A stretch of DNA of 43,679 bases from positions 1-43,679 of the forward strand of contig JAAYRH010000049.1 of assembly GCA_012518835.1 (NCBI GenBank), written 5' to 3'. A program made the position numbers and the translations under genes. Below the pieces are notes generated by a model, which saw only the letters and a program-made list of their open reading frames with translations, made no database searches and was not told where the DNA came from. Position 1 is the first letter of the stretch, and each line of letters begins with the position of its first letter. Shown piece after piece: positions 7,575-19,041 of the stretch. The stretch is from Aeromonadales bacterium (GTDB lineage: Bacteria; Pseudomonadota; Gammaproteobacteria; Enterobacterales; Aeromonadaceae).

Positions 7575-8560
7575 TAGCGTGTTACAGCATTAAGCCACTG
7601 CCGTAACCAAGCGCTACGCTGCTTAGCGACTTGCTCGGGACTAAAACTAAGTGCAGGCTCAGGTGCAATTAAATCATTAAAGCTATCGGGTAGGGGAATA
7701 TCGATCACCGGATACATCCAGTTACCGCTCGCAATATGCTGTTGAAAATCAGCGGTCAACATAAAGTCCATAAACTGCTCTGCCAGTTCAGGCTGCGAGC
7801 TATTTTTAAGGCGTGCAGCCACTTCTACTTGTAAGTAGTGACCTTCATTAAAACGAGCCGCTTGATACTGAGTCTGTTGTTCATTAGCAATATGATAAGC
7901 AGGTGAACTGCTATAAGAGAGGACTAAGTCGGCTTCGTTTTTCAAAAACATACCATAAGACTCACTCCAGCCTTTGGTTACCGCCACGGTACGCTTCGCT
8001 AAGTTACGCCATACATCGGGCGCTTTATCGCCATAAAGCTTTTGTACCCACAGCAGTAGCCCTTGGCCGGGCGTACTGGTACGGGGATCTTGATATAACA
8101 AAGTCAGCTCGGGGCGCTCCAGTAATTCGGCAAAGCTGTGGGGTGGCTCACTAAGCTTGTTAGCGTTAAAAATAAAGGAAAAGTAGCCATAGTCATAAGG
8201 CAAAAAAGTAGTGTCTGTCCAGCCGCCCGGCAGGCTCAACGACTCAACAGTGGCAGGGGATTGTTGATGCTTAGCTAATAAACCGGTATTTTTTGCGGTT
8301 TCTAATAAGTTGTTATCTAAGCCTAAAATAATATCGGCTTTAGTGTGTTTACCCTCTAAGCGCAAGCGGTTGAGAATAGACACTCCATCCTCTAAGGCGA
8401 CCCACTCTAGTTGGCAGTCACATTGTTCTTCAAAAGCCTGTTTAATCGCCGGCCCTGGGCCCCAATCTGACGCAAATGAGCTATAGGTATAGATGGTAAG
8501 GGTTTTCGCCATCACCGGACTGGCTATGAATAAAAGTAAGGTAAGCAAAAATTTGTTCAC
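7574..8560 (-). CDS. thiB: Thiamine-binding periplasmic protein
   Basis: A 328-residue substrate-binding protein that captures thiamine and its phosphates in the periplasm. A signal peptide is clear: MNKF, a leucine-rich core and cleavage after SPVMA. The mature start TLTIYTYSSFASDWGPGP is typical of ThiB. The start codon is GTG with an AGGA site 6-7 nt upstream. It leads the thiBPQ operon. I searched its leader (8561-8704) for the TPP riboswitch often found before thi genes and did not see the conserved CTGAGA and ACCTGA blocks. A weak inverted repeat AGAAGGG / CCCTTCT (8580-8616) is the only structure. Confidence 0.93.
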   Translation of the reverse strand: MNKFLLTLLLFIASPVMAKTLTIYTYSSFASDWGPGPAIKQAFEEQCDCQLEWVALEDGVSILNRLRLEGKHTKADIILGLDNNLLETAKNTGLLAKHQQSPATVESLSLPGGWTDTTFLPYDYGYFSFIFNANKLSEPPHSFAELLERPELTLLYQDPRTSTPGQGLLLWVQKLYGDKAPDVWRNLAKRTVAVTKGWSESYGMFLKNEADLVLSYSSSPAYHIANEQQTQYQAARFNEGHYLQVEVAARLKNSSQPELAEQFMDFMLTADFQQHIASGNWMYPVIDIPLPDSFNDLIAPEPALSFSPEQVAKQRSAWLRQWLNAVTR

Positions 8561-8704
8561 AGCATTCCTATTATTATAAAGAAGGGGGAGATGGAGCGCG
8601 ATAGCCGATCCCTTCTATGAGTAAGTGTTTATTGTAGGTTTAATTATCTAGCTAAACCAGTAGCTTAAAAAGTAGAGCAACATGAATAACAAGGATGAAT
8701 CATA

Positions 8705-8992
8705 ATGCTAAAACATGCAGAGCAGCGCCACTATAGCCGTATGTCACTAAATACTAGAGCGACCTTAGCTAATAGACAAAAAACGGTAACGGGCCTTTGT
8801 CTAAATCTCAGTGCTGCAGGCGCTTTGCTTGAAGTGCCCAATGGAGAGTGTCAGGTGGGAGAACAGTGGCAGCTCGTGGTCCCCTCAGCAAGTGAAAAAG
8901 TCGCGCCCTTAAAGGCGACGGCTACTATTTTGCGTGTGGACTCGATGGGAGTCATGGATCAGGTGGCTGTTAGCTTAATTGAAATACGCTAA
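8705..8992 (+). CDS. Small PilZ-domain protein, likely c-di-GMP receptor
   Basis: A 95-residue protein that consists almost wholly of a PilZ domain. The two c-di-GMP contact motifs are visible: an R-x3-R-like segment (RHYSR at 8-12) and a following [DN]-x-S-x2-G motif (NLSAAG at 34-39). No output domain is fused, so it would act by binding another protein. It is transcribed divergently from thiB and has an AAGGA site at 8691. Which partner it controls cannot be told from the neighbours. Confidence 0.82.
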   Translation: MLKHAEQRHYSRMSLNTRATLANRQKTVTGLCLNLSAAGALLEVPNGECQVGEQWQLVVPSASEKVAPLKATATILRVDSMGVMDQVAVSLIEIR

Positions 8993-9007
8993 TCAACAGC
9001 CATAAAA

Positions 9008-9039
9008 AAAGAAGCGAAAGAGTTCTCTTTCGCTTCTTT
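9008..9039. terminator. Bidirectional terminator between the PilZ gene and leuD
   Basis: A 15-bp stem, AAAGAAGCGAAAGAG / CTCTTTCGCTTCTTT, with a TT loop lies between convergent genes. On the minus strand it is followed by a run of seven Ts, so it ends the leu operon well. On the plus strand the T run is shorter. Confidence 0.92.
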
Positions 9040-9063
9040 AAAACTCACACTTTTAGCTAGTCG

Positions 9064-9663
9064 TTATAGCCAGCTGGGCTGCTTGGCTTCGTAGCTGTCA
9101 ATTTGTGCTTCATGCTGTAAAGTCAGGCCAATACTGTCTAGACCATTAAGCAAGCAGTAGCGGCGAAACTCATCCATTTCAAAGGAAAAGTTAAGATCAC
9201 CGGCAGTAACTTGTTGAGCTTCTAAATCGACGGTAACCGCGGCGCTAGGGTTTGCTTTAACGTAAGCAAATAATGCATCTACTTCACTATCGGTTAAGCG
9301 TACCGGCACCATGCCATTGTTAATCGCGTTACCGTAGAAAATATCGGCAAAACTGGGTGCGATAATGGCTTGCAAACCAAAGTCTGCCAGAGCCCAAGGC
9401 GCATGCTCGCGGCTAGATCCACAACCAAAGTTTTCTCGGGCCAGTAAAATAACGGCCTGATCAAAGGGTGCCTGATTCAATACAAAATCTGGGTTAGGTT
9501 GTTCACCGGCTTCATCTAGAAAACGAGAGTCATGGAATAAATGTTTACCAAAACCAGAACGTGTTACTTTTTGCAAAAATTGTTTAGGAATAATTTGGTC
9601 AGTATCGACGTTTGCCACATCCAAAGGGGCGGCAATACCGGTTACCTGCTTAAATCCGCTCAT
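9064..9663 (-). CDS. leuD: 3-isopropylmalate dehydratase small subunit
   Basis: The swivel-domain subunit of isopropylmalate isomerase, which with LeuC converts 2- to 3-isopropylmalate in leucine synthesis. The 199-residue product shows [15 protein letters not shown] near the start and the [14 protein letters not shown] motif, both standard for LeuD. The reading frame extends 14 codons further upstream, but MSGFKQ at 9663 aligns with known LeuD starts and has an AGGGG site about 7 nt before it. It lies 10 nt downstream of leuC and is the last gene of the operon. Confidence 0.95.
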   Translation of the reverse strand: MSGFKQVTGIAAPLDVANVDTDQIIPKQFLQKVTRSGFGKHLFHDSRFLDEAGEQPNPDFVLNQAPFDQAVILLARENFGCGSSREHAPWALADFGLQAIIAPSFADIFYGNAINNGMVPVRLTDSEVDALFAYVKANPSAAVTVDLEAQQVTAGDLNFSFEMDEFRRYCLLNGLDSIGLTLQHEAQIDSYEAKQPSWL

Positions 9664-9673
9664 GTAATACCCC

Positions 9674-11070
9674 TTATAAGTCGCGAATATCGACAAAGTG
9701 TCCAAACACCGCCGCAGCGGCAGCCATGGCTGGGCTCACTAAGTGAGTGCGTCCGCCGCGGCCTTGACGACCTTCAAAGTTACGGTTGCTGGTTGCAGCA
9801 CAGCGCTCGCCAGGCTTTAAACGGTCATTGTTCATGGCTAAGCACATAGAGCAACCAGGTAAGCGCCATTCAAAACCGGCTTCTAAGAAAATTTTATCTA
9901 AGCCTTCTTTTTCGGCCTGAATTTTTACCTGCTGTGAACCCGGCACTACCAGCGCTTGTACGCCGGCGGCTACTTTACGACCTTTGGCAATATCAGCGGC
10001 AGCGCGTAAGTCTTCGATACGGCTGTTAGTACAAGAGCCAATAAAGACGATATCTACTGGTACCTCGGTAAGCTTGGCGCCACCTTCTAAACCCATATAC
10101 TCCAGCGCTTTTATCGCCGACTGGCGCGCGCTTAAATCAATAATATCTTGCGGGCGTGGCACAGTGGCATTGACCGCCATCACTTGACCTGGGTTAGTAC
10201 CCCAAGTGATCTGGGGCGCGATATCGGCTGCATCCAGCTCTATTGTCGCATCAAATTTCGCATCTGCGTCAGACTTTAAGGTTTTCCAGTAAGCAACACC
10301 GGCTTCCCATTGCTCGCCCTTAGGTGCAAAGGGCTTATCTTGCAGGTAATCGAAGGTGGTTTGGTCTGGAGCAATTAAACCGGCTTTAGCGCCGAGCTCA
10401 ATGGCCATATTACATATGGTCATGCGTGCTTCCATCGACAATGCGCTAATAGCATCACCGCTAAACTCCACTACATAACCGGTACCACCGGCGTGGCCGA
10501 CTTTACCAATAATGGCCAGTACGATGTCTTTAGCACTGATCCCAGGTGCTATTTGACCGTTTACTTGGATATTCATGGTTTTGGCTCGGCTCTGTTTTAG
10601 CGTCTGGGTCGCCATCACGTGCTCAACTTCTGAGGTGCCAATTCCAAACGCTAAGGCACCAAAGGCACCGTGCGTCGCGGTATGGGAGTCACCACATACA
10701 ATAGTAGTGCCAGGCAAGGTTAAGCCCAGCTCCGGGCCAATCACGTGCACTATGCCTTGGTACTTATGGTGTAAGTCATACAAAGGCACACCAAACTCTT
10801 CACAGTTTTTGGCCAGCGTTTCCATTTGAATGCGCGCCATTTCACCAGAAGCAGCAATGTCGTTAGTTTCAGTGGATACGTTGTGGTCCATAGTGGCCCA
10901 GGTACGATCGGGACGACGCAACTTACGGCCTTTTTCACGCAAACCATCAAACGCTTGCGGCGAAGTGACTTCGTGCACCAAGTGGCGATCGATATAGAGT
11001 AACGGCGTTTCGCCCGCTTCGTCTCTTACTAAATGGGCGTCGAAGACTTTTTCATATAATGTTTTAGCCA

Positions 11071-11071
<1 letters not shown>
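9674..11071 (-). CDS. leuC: 3-isopropylmalate dehydratase large subunit
   Basis: The 465-residue aconitase-family subunit that carries the [4Fe-4S] cluster. The cluster cysteines are visible in GSCTNSR (about 345-351) and GCSMCLAMN (about 405-413). [21 protein letters not shown], a family hallmark, is near residue 125. Its length fits E. coli LeuC (466). The start overlaps the leuB stop as TAATG. It forms the isomerase with LeuD. Confidence 0.97.
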
Positions 11072-13742
<2,671 letters not shown>

Positions 13743-13786
13743 GTCGCTTTCCCTCTTGTTGGTTTGTGCCGCCTAGGACAGATATT

Positions 13787-13816
13787 AAAAAACCCGTGCG
13801 GGTGGCACGGGTTTTT
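13787..13816 (-). terminator. leu operon attenuator
   Basis: On the minus strand ACCCGTGC and GCACGGGT form a GC-rich stem with a CACCC loop, followed by six Ts. It lies between the leader peptide and leuA. The leader itself contains a second GCACGGGT (plus-strand 13856-13863) that can pair with the 5' arm of this terminator. That gives the mutually exclusive antiterminator expected when the ribosome stalls at the leucine codons. Confidence 0.9.
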
Positions 13817-13846
13817 GTAGGTATTTATGTGGATGATGAATTCCGG

Positions 13847-13915
13847 CTACGCATGACCCGTGCGCTTGAGCACCTGTGAGGTTAGTAGTAGCAGTAGTAG
13901 AATATGTTTAGACAT
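13847..13915 (-). CDS. leuL: leu operon leader peptide, six consecutive Leu codons
   Basis: A 22-codon reading frame, MSKHI followed by six leucines in a row, then TSQVLKRTGHA and stop. The leucine codons are CTA CTA CTG CTA CTA CTA. An in-frame ATG nine bases upstream (13924) would give three more residues. Leader peptides of this kind sense leucyl-tRNA: when it is scarce the ribosome stalls on the run and the downstream terminator does not form. The position 105 nt before leuA and the pairing segment in its last codons fit the enteric leuL design. Confidence 0.88.
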   Translation of the reverse strand: MSKHILLLLLLTSQVLKRTGHA

Positions 13916-13959
13916 AACATTCATCACCGAAAAGAAGAATTTCTCAAAGCAAGACTATA

Positions 13960-13988
13960 TCAATAACGGGAATCGAAAGCACTGTCAA
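13960..13988 (-). promoter_or_regulatory. Candidate leu operon promoter
   Basis: On the minus strand a perfect -35 TTGACA (13983-13988) is followed after 17 nt by TATTGA (13960-13965), a weak -10. Transcription would begin near 13953, about 30-38 nt before the leader peptide start. The -35 is convincing; the -10 is not. Confidence 0.5.
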
Positions 13989-14485
13989 TTATTAAATGCA
14001 CACTTTTAATGGCCTTGTTTATAGCGGCTTATTTGTTCGGATATATGCCTCGCAGTGATTAGGTGAGGCGCGCGGCAGATGGCTGGTATTTAATTCTTGG
14101 TTTGGGCTCTTATGTGGAATTTATGTCTTTGTTGTCACGGTGAGCTAAGCAAAGTAGTTGTATAAAAATCCATCGTAGGCTCTAACTATTCATTTGGATA
14201 GGGCGCTTTCGTCATGGCCATTAAAAGTGCGGCACTGGCTGCAAAAAACGACTCCCTTTATCCGCGCAGATCGCAGTTTTTATAAAGCTCATAGACAAGC
14301 GTTTTAAAGCAGGTTAAGGTGATTTTCATCCTTTTTCTGCTTATATTCCACACTAGCAGAAGTGTTATTTATTACAGATTAAAGAACTGCTTATCTCAAC
14401 GTGGCGTTGGTTATTGGATTAGTGATGGTTTTTTGCCGCCAACCTAGTGATGAGATAAATGGAAGAAGAGCCTGGAGGGCTTATC
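13989..14485. other. Divergent leu-ilv intergenic region with inverted repeats
   Basis: About 500 nt without a supported gene. CACTTTTAATGGCC (14001-14014) and GGCCATTAAAAGTG (14216-14229) are perfect 14-nt inverted copies about 200 nt apart. Nearer ilvI, TTATCTC (14391-14397) pairs with GAGATAA (14452-14458), GTTGG (14406-14410) with CCAAC (14439-14443), and TAGTGATG occurs twice (14420, 14445). A poor promoter candidate for ilvI is GTGATT, 17 nt, TATATT (14319-14347). Lrp would be the expected regulator by analogy with enteric ilvIH, but I cannot assign its degenerate sites by eye. Confidence 0.5.
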
Positions 14486-16204
14486 ATGGAGATGTTATCA
14501 GGCGCACAAATGGTAGTACGAGCGCTAGAAGATCAGGGGGTCGAACATTTATTTGGCTACCCTGGCGGCTCAGTACTCGATATTTATGACGCATTATTTG
14601 AAAATAGCAAAATTGAACATATGCTAGTGCGCCACGAACAAGCTGCAGTACATATGGCTGATGGTTATACGCGGGCGACAGGAAAGGTCGGAACGGTACT
14701 GGTCACTTCAGGACCAGGCGCTACTAACTGTATTACCGGTATTGCGACTGCCTATATGGACTCCATCCCCATGGTGATCTTATCGGGTCAGGTTCCCACG
14801 TTTTATATTGGGGACGATGCCTTCCAAGAAACTGACATGATAGGTATTTCACGACCTATCGTGAAACACAGCTTCATCTGTAAAACTGCATCAGACATTC
14901 CGCTTGCCATTAAAAAGGCGTATTACATTGCGGCAACGGGGCGCCCTGGTCCGGTCGTTATCGACTTGCCTAAAGATGTGCAAAACCCATTAGAAAAACA
15001 CCCTTATGTTTATCCAGACTCCGTAAGCTTGCGCTCTTATAATCCGAGCAGCGTAGGTCATAAAGGTCAGATTAAAAAGGCCATGCAAGCGCTTGCGGAA
15101 GCTAAGCGACCCGTAATGTATGTGGGTGGCGGTGCGGTCACCGCAGAAGCCAGTGCCTTGGTCATTCAGTTGGCTGAGCAGTTTAATATCCCAGTTACCA
15201 ATACCTTAATGGGGCTAGGTGTGATGCCGGGCACGCATAAGCAGTTTGTCGGTATGCTAGGCATGCACGGCACTTATGAAGCGAATAAGACCATGCATAA
15301 TTCAGATCTTATTCTGGCCGTTGGTTCACGTTTTGATGACCGAGTGACGAACAATGTAGAGAAATTCTGCCCTCACGCCACCATAGTGCATGTAGATATC
15401 GATCCTACTTCGATTTCTAAAACCATTAAAACTCATATCCCTATCGTAGGCTCGGCAGATACTGTATTAGCACAAATGCTAGAAACCATTCGGGAGTTAG
15501 GCTTAAAGAATGACGCTCAAGCGATGAACGATTGGTGGGAGCAAATTGAGCAGTGGCGCGCGCGCCAGTGCTTAAAATACGCCACTAGCGAACAATACAT
15601 TAAGCCACAACAAGTAATGGAGTCGGTGTATCGTATTACCAAGGGCGAAGCCATGGTGAGCTCCGATGTAGGCCAGCATCAGATGTTTGCCGCCTTGTAT
15701 TATCCTTTCGATAAACCCCGCCAGTGGATTAACTCTGGTGGTCTCGGCACCATGGGCTTTGGCTTGCCGGCGGCGATGGGCGCCTATGTAGGACGCCCAG
15801 ATGCAGTATCGGTGTGCGTGACCGGCGATGGCTCTATTCAAATGAACATTCAAGAGCTGTCTACTTGTATGCAATACAATATACCAGTCAAGATTATCTC
15901 TATGAATAACCATTCGCTAGGCATGGTTAAGCAATGGCAGAAAATGTTCTATGAAGGTCGTGAGAGTCATTCTTATATGGACTCCTTACCTGACTTCGTA
16001 AAACTGGCTGAATCTTATGGTCATATTGGTATTCGAGTCACGGATCCTAAAGAGCTGGATGCAGCATTAGAAGAGTGCTTCTCTCATACCGATAAATTAG
16101 TATTTATGGATATTGTCATCGATCCGGAAGAACATGTTTATCCGATGCAGATTAAAGCCGGAGCCATGGATGAAATGTGGTTAAGCAAAACGGAGAGAAC
16201 CTAA
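14486..16204 (+). CDS. ilvI: Acetolactate synthase large subunit
   Basis: This is the first common enzyme of branched-chain amino acid synthesis, a thiamine-diphosphate enzyme that makes acetolactate or acetohydroxybutyrate from pyruvate. The 572 residues include the catalytic Glu in [13 protein letters not shown] (about 47), the FAD-binding middle domain and the ThDP motif GDGSIQMN (about 448-455). MEMLSGAQM at 14486 matches the E. coli IlvI start and has GGAGGG at 14474-14479, so the nine codons upstream are left out. It overlaps ilvH by one base (TAATG). The sequence is closer to IlvI than to IlvB or IlvG. Confidence 0.95.
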   Translation: MEMLSGAQMVVRALEDQGVEHLFGYPGGSVLDIYDALFENSKIEHMLVRHEQAAVHMADGYTRATGKVGTVLVTSGPGATNCITGIATAYMDSIPMVILSGQVPTFYIGDDAFQETDMIGISRPIVKHSFICKTASDIPLAIKKAYYIAATGRPGPVVIDLPKDVQNPLEKHPYVYPDSVSLRSYNPSSVGHKGQIKKAMQALAEAKRPVMYVGGGAVTAEASALVIQLAEQFNIPVTNTLMGLGVMPGTHKQFVGMLGMHGTYEANKTMHNSDLILAVGSRFDDRVTNNVEKFCPHATIVHVDIDPTSISKTIKTHIPIVGSADTVLAQMLETIRELGLKNDAQAMNDWWEQIEQWRARQCLKYATSEQYIKPQQVMESVYRITKGEAMVSSDVGQHQMFAALYYPFDKPRQWINSGGLGTMGFGLPAAMGAYVGRPDAVSVCVTGDGSIQMNIQELSTCMQYNIPVKIISMNNHSLGMVKQWQKMFYEGRESHSYMDSLPDFVKLAESYGHIGIRVTDPKELDAALEECFSHTDKLVFMDIVIDPEEHVYPMQIKAGAMDEMWLSKTERT

Positions 16205-16698
16205 TGCGACGTATTATATCCCTGTTGATCGAAAACGAATCTGGTGCCTTAAGTCGGGTAGTGGGTTTATTTGCTCAACGGGCGTACAACATTGAAACCT
16301 TAACCGTCGCACCGACCGATGATCCTACTTTGTCGCGTATGACTATAGTGACGCATGGTGATGAACGAGTGATTGAGCAGATTACTAAGCAGCTTAATAA
16401 GCTAGTGGATGTGCTTAAAGTCACCGAGCTGAGTGACGGCGATCATGTAGAGCGTGAGATTGTACTAGTAAAAGTACGAGCCGATGGCGCGAACCGTGCC
16501 GAGGTTAAACGCACCGTCGATATTTTCCGTGGCCAAATTGTCGACGTTACCCCGCACTTGTACACCGTACAGCTCATTGGCACCAGCGATAAACTAGATG
16601 CTTTTATTCGTAACATGAGTGAGTCTACTGAAGTGGTAGAAGTGGTACGTAGCGGCGTGTGCGGTATTGCGCGCGGCGAAAAGTCACTGCGTCCTTAA
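16204..16698 (+). CDS. ilvH: Acetolactate synthase small (regulatory) subunit
   Basis: The 164-residue regulatory subunit. It activates IlvI and carries valine feedback inhibition through its N-terminal ACT domain ([19 protein letters not shown], about 1-75); the C-terminal half completes the dimer. The length matches E. coli IlvH (163). Its ATG shares a base with the ilvI stop, which fits stoichiometric synthesis. Confidence 0.96.
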   Translation: MRRIISLLIENESGALSRVVGLFAQRAYNIETLTVAPTDDPTLSRMTIVTHGDERVIEQITKQLNKLVDVLKVTELSDGDHVEREIVLVKVRADGANRAEVKRTVDIFRGQIVDVTPHLYTVQLIGTSDKLDAFIRNMSESTEVVEVVRSGVCGIARGEKSLRP

Positions 16699-16723
16699 CG
16701 AGGTGCTTGTTGTTATACATAAT

Positions 16724-16745
16724 AGCCGCCTAAGGGCGGCTTTTT
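16724..16745 (+). terminator. ilvIH terminator
   Basis: AGCCGCC / GGCGGCT form a 7-bp stem around TAAG with a run of five Ts, 26 nt after the ilvH stop. Confidence 0.9.
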
Positions 16746-16940
16746 ATTAGCTTAAAAACAGTTGACATCTACGCTCAGCCGTTGAAGATCGGTAGTAGAG
16801 CGTTTGCCTTTATTTTTATCTTAAGACGGTCAGATAACGCTATGTATTTTCAATATAAGGCTATCCTATCTTTGTTAAGGAAGTCTTAGGCAACAAATAT
16901 GCTGAGACCTATGTCCAGCCACTCACTATTAGGAACCCTC

Positions 16941-17324
16941 ATGGCTAAAACGATTATTGCTACCGACCACGCTCCCGCCGCCATTGGCCCTTATGTACAA
17001 GCCACTCGCGTAGGTGACATGCTGTATACCTCTGGCCAAATTCCTTTGGATCCGGTGACCATGACCGTAGTCGACGGCGGTATTGAAGCACAAACCAAAC
17101 AAGTTATGGATAATCTGCTGGCTGTGTTGGCCGCTGCTGGCGCTGACGCTTCTCATGTAGTGAAAACCACTTGCTTTTTAGCTGACCTAGAAGACTTTGT
17201 GGCGTTTAATGAAGTATATGCTAGCTACTTTACCTTAGGTGCCCCATCACGCTCTTGTGTAGAAGCGGCTCGTCTACCTAAAGACGTGTTAGTAGAAGTA
17301 GAAGCGATTGCTTACCTTGCCTAA
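16941..17324 (+). CDS. ridA: Enamine/imine deaminase RidA
   Basis: RidA hydrolyses reactive 2-aminoacrylate-type enamines released by PLP enzymes such as threonine dehydratase and so protects branched-chain and other pathways. The 127-residue protein starts MAKTIIATDHAPAAIGPY, as family members do, and has the catalytic Arg and the signature in PSRSCVEAARLPKDV. An AGGA site lies 8 nt before this ATG, so the 14 codons upstream are not used. It sits where enteric genomes have other genes before tusDCB; its closeness to ilvIH suits its job. Confidence 0.93.
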   Translation: MAKTIIATDHAPAAIGPYVQATRVGDMLYTSGQIPLDPVTMTVVDGGIEAQTKQVMDNLLAVLAAAGADASHVVKTTCFLADLEDFVAFNEVYASYFTLGAPSRSCVEAARLPKDVLVEVEAIAYLA

Positions 17325-17341
17325 TGAGAAAGGAGGCTAGC

Positions 17342-17743
17342 ATGAGCTCAAAAGCATTACGTTTTGCGCTGGTGATCACAGGACCTGTCTATGGCACTCA
17401 GTCGGCGGCGGATGCTTATCGTTTTGCGTGTGCCTTAGTTGAGCAAGGACATATTCTTAATCAGGTATTTTTTTATCAGGCGGGAGTGCACAACGCTAAT
17501 CCGTTAGTGCAGCCGGCCAGTGATGAATTTAACTTACATCAAGCGTGGGTGGCGCTGGCGAAAGAGCAAAACGTTGCTCTTGATGTGTGTGTCGCAGCAG
17601 CTTTGCGCCGTGGGGTGTGTGATGAAAGCAGTGCACAACAGGCGGGGTTAGTGCACTGGAACCTAACTGCGCCGTTTAGGTTAAGTGGCTTAGGCAGCTT
17701 AGCTAAAGCGGCGATAACTGCCGATCGTGTAGTGCAGTTTTAA
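17342..17743 (+). CDS. tusD: Sulfurtransferase TusD
   Basis: TusD is part of the TusBCD relay that passes persulfide sulfur from TusA to TusE and MnmA for 2-thiouridine at tRNA position 34. The 133-residue protein begins MSSKALRFALVITGPVYGTQ after a strong AAAGGAGG (17330-17337), which fixes this ATG over the one at 17324. The active cysteine is in ALDVCVAAALRRGV. The C-terminus LSGLGSLAKAAITADRVVQF matches E. coli TusD closely. Confidence 0.95.
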   Translation: MSSKALRFALVITGPVYGTQSAADAYRFACALVEQGHILNQVFFYQAGVHNANPLVQPASDEFNLHQAWVALAKEQNVALDVCVAAALRRGVCDESSAQQAGLVHWNLTAPFRLSGLGSLAKAAITADRVVQF

Positions 17744-17770
17744 TGAATCTTAATAAAGGAGCCGTGGCTG

Positions 17771-18127
17771 ATGAATAAAGTCGCCTTTGTTTTTCGTAAT
17801 GCGGCTCATGGCTGTGCTGCCGGGCGAGAAGGACTAGATGCCGCCCTTGCTACTTCGGCGTTAGATGAAGAGATAGGGATATTTTTTATCGGCGATGGGG
17901 TGTATCAATTATTGGCTGAACAGGCACCTGCAGCTATTTTACAGCGTCATTATGCACCCACCTTTGGGTTGTTTGAACTCTATGATGTAGAGCATGTCTA
18001 TATTTGCAGTCAGGCGCTAGCCGAACGCGGGTTATCAGCCGCCTCCTTAGTTATCACCCCGCACATTTTAGCGCAGGATGCATTACAAGCTCGCTTAGCC
18101 CAATACTCAGTCCGCTTAAGTTTTTAA
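17771..18127 (+). CDS. tusC: TusBCD complex subunit TusC
   Basis: A 118-residue DsrF-like protein, a non-catalytic partner of TusD in tRNA thiolation. MNKVAFVFRNAAHG at the start, the GDGVYQLL stretch in the middle and the expected length (E. coli 119) support the call. An AAAGGAG site is at 17756. It is followed one base later by tusB, so the three genes form one unit. Confidence 0.93.
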   Translation: MNKVAFVFRNAAHGCAAGREGLDAALATSALDEEIGIFFIGDGVYQLLAEQAPAAILQRHYAPTFGLFELYDVEHVYICSQALAERGLSAASLVITPHILAQDALQARLAQYSVRLSF

Positions 18128-18128
18128 A

Positions 18129-18425
18129 ATGAGTTTATTTATGCTGCACACCGTTAAACACTCTCCTTTTAGCCGTAACGACTTAGCGCAAGTGCTCACT
18201 TATATGCAGCCCAATGATCGTTTACTGCTCTGGCAAGATGCGGTGATTGCTAGCACCGTGCCCACTTGGCAAACTCAATTACAGCCCTTAGCCGAGCAAG
18301 GGCGTTTATATGTAATGCAAGAAGATTTACAAGCGCGAGGGCTCACTTTGGCGATAGGAGAATTAATATCGATGGCTGACTGGGTCACATTAGTGGCAGA
18401 ATGGGGCAGTCCTCAGGCGTGGTAA
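18129..18425 (+). CDS. tusB: TusBCD complex subunit TusB
   Basis: A 98-residue DsrH-like protein, the smallest subunit of the TusBCD heterohexamer. It has LHTVKHSPF at the start, the LLLWQDAVIA strand, and the EDLQARGL segment typical of TusB. Two starts are possible: the ATG at 18129 directly after tusC, or MLHT at 18141, which aligns with E. coli TusB. Neither has a good Shine-Dalgarno site, so it is probably translated by coupling to tusC. The shorter form is at least as likely. Confidence 0.9.
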   Translation: MSLFMLHTVKHSPFSRNDLAQVLTYMQPNDRLLLWQDAVIASTVPTWQTQLQPLAEQGRLYVMQEDLQARGLTLAIGELISMADWVTLVAEWGSPQAW

Positions 18426-18486
18426 AGAGTTTATATGAAGAAAACTGCGTTAATCGACAAAAAACGCAGCAATAACTGTATAAATC

Positions 18487-18539
18487 TTGACTCACAGCCC
18501 TAGCAGGCATAGAATTTTGCGTCCCCATTTTTTGGGGGC
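18487..18539 (+). promoter_or_regulatory. str operon promoter with 5'-terminal hairpin
   Basis: TTGACT (18487-18492), a 17-nt spacer and TAGAAT (18510-18515) form a strong sigma-70 promoter upstream of rpsL. Transcription should begin near 18522. At once GTCCCC (18521-18526) and GGGGGC (18534-18539) can pair around an ATTTTTT loop, so the mRNA would carry a hairpin at its extreme 5' end. Confidence 0.8.
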
Positions 18540-18582
18540 ACATTTTCACAACCGTAGAACGATATATTTTCAGGAGCTGTTA

Positions 18583-18957
18583 ATGACTACAATTAACCAG
18601 CTGGTCCGCAAACCACGCAAAAAAGTCGTTGCCTTAGGCAGCGTCCCTGCGTTGGAGGCGTGCCCGCAAAAACGCGGTGTATGTACTCGCGTATATACCA
18701 CCACCCCTAAGAAGCCGAACTCCGCCTTACGTAAAGTTTGTCGTGTTCGTCTAACCAATGGCTATGAGGTGAACTCATACATTGGTGGTGAAGGCCACAA
18801 CCTGCAAGAGCACTCCGTAGTGCTGATCCGCGGTGGTCGTGTTAAAGACTTACCCGGTGTGCGTTATCACACCGTGCGTGGTGCATTAGATACCTCAGGC
18901 GTTTCTGCACGTCGTCAGGGTCGCTCTAAGTACGGCGCGAAGAAACCTAAGGCTTAA
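18583..18957 (+). CDS. rpsL: 30S ribosomal protein S12
   Basis: S12 belongs to the decoding centre of the small subunit. The 124 residues include the highly conserved [19 protein letters not shown] and [13 protein letters not shown]. The lysines linked to streptomycin response are the wild-type ones. The start is fixed by AGGAG 6 nt before ATG and by the canonical [12 protein letters not shown]; a longer frame upstream is spurious. It is the first gene of the str operon after its own promoter. Confidence 0.98.
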   Translation: MTTINQLVRKPRKKVVALGSVPALEACPQKRGVCTRVYTTTPKKPNSALRKVCRVRLTNGYEVNSYIGGEGHNLQEHSVVLIRGGRVKDLPGVRYHTVRGALDTSGVSARRQGRSKYGAKKPKA

Positions 18958-19041
18958 TAGTTCTCTGTTAAGTAAGGCCAAACATTTTATTTTTAACACT
19001 GTTGTGTTTTGGGTTACCCCTGAAGTTACGGAGAATTTGCA

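Noticed and set aside
8561..8704. TPP riboswitch upstream of thiB
   Set aside because: The conserved CTGAGA and ACCTGA blocks and the overall fold are absent on the minus strand; only a weak 7-nt inverted repeat is present.
14401..14589. Valine/isoleucine/leucine-rich open frame upstream of ilvI as a leader peptide
   Set aside because: It has no stop before ilvI, runs 100 nt into the gene, starts with GTG without a ribosome site, and no terminator follows.
18440..18475. CTGCGTT / AACGCAG hairpin after tusB as a terminator
   Set aside because: No T run follows on the plus strand, so tusDCB transcription may continue into rpsL.
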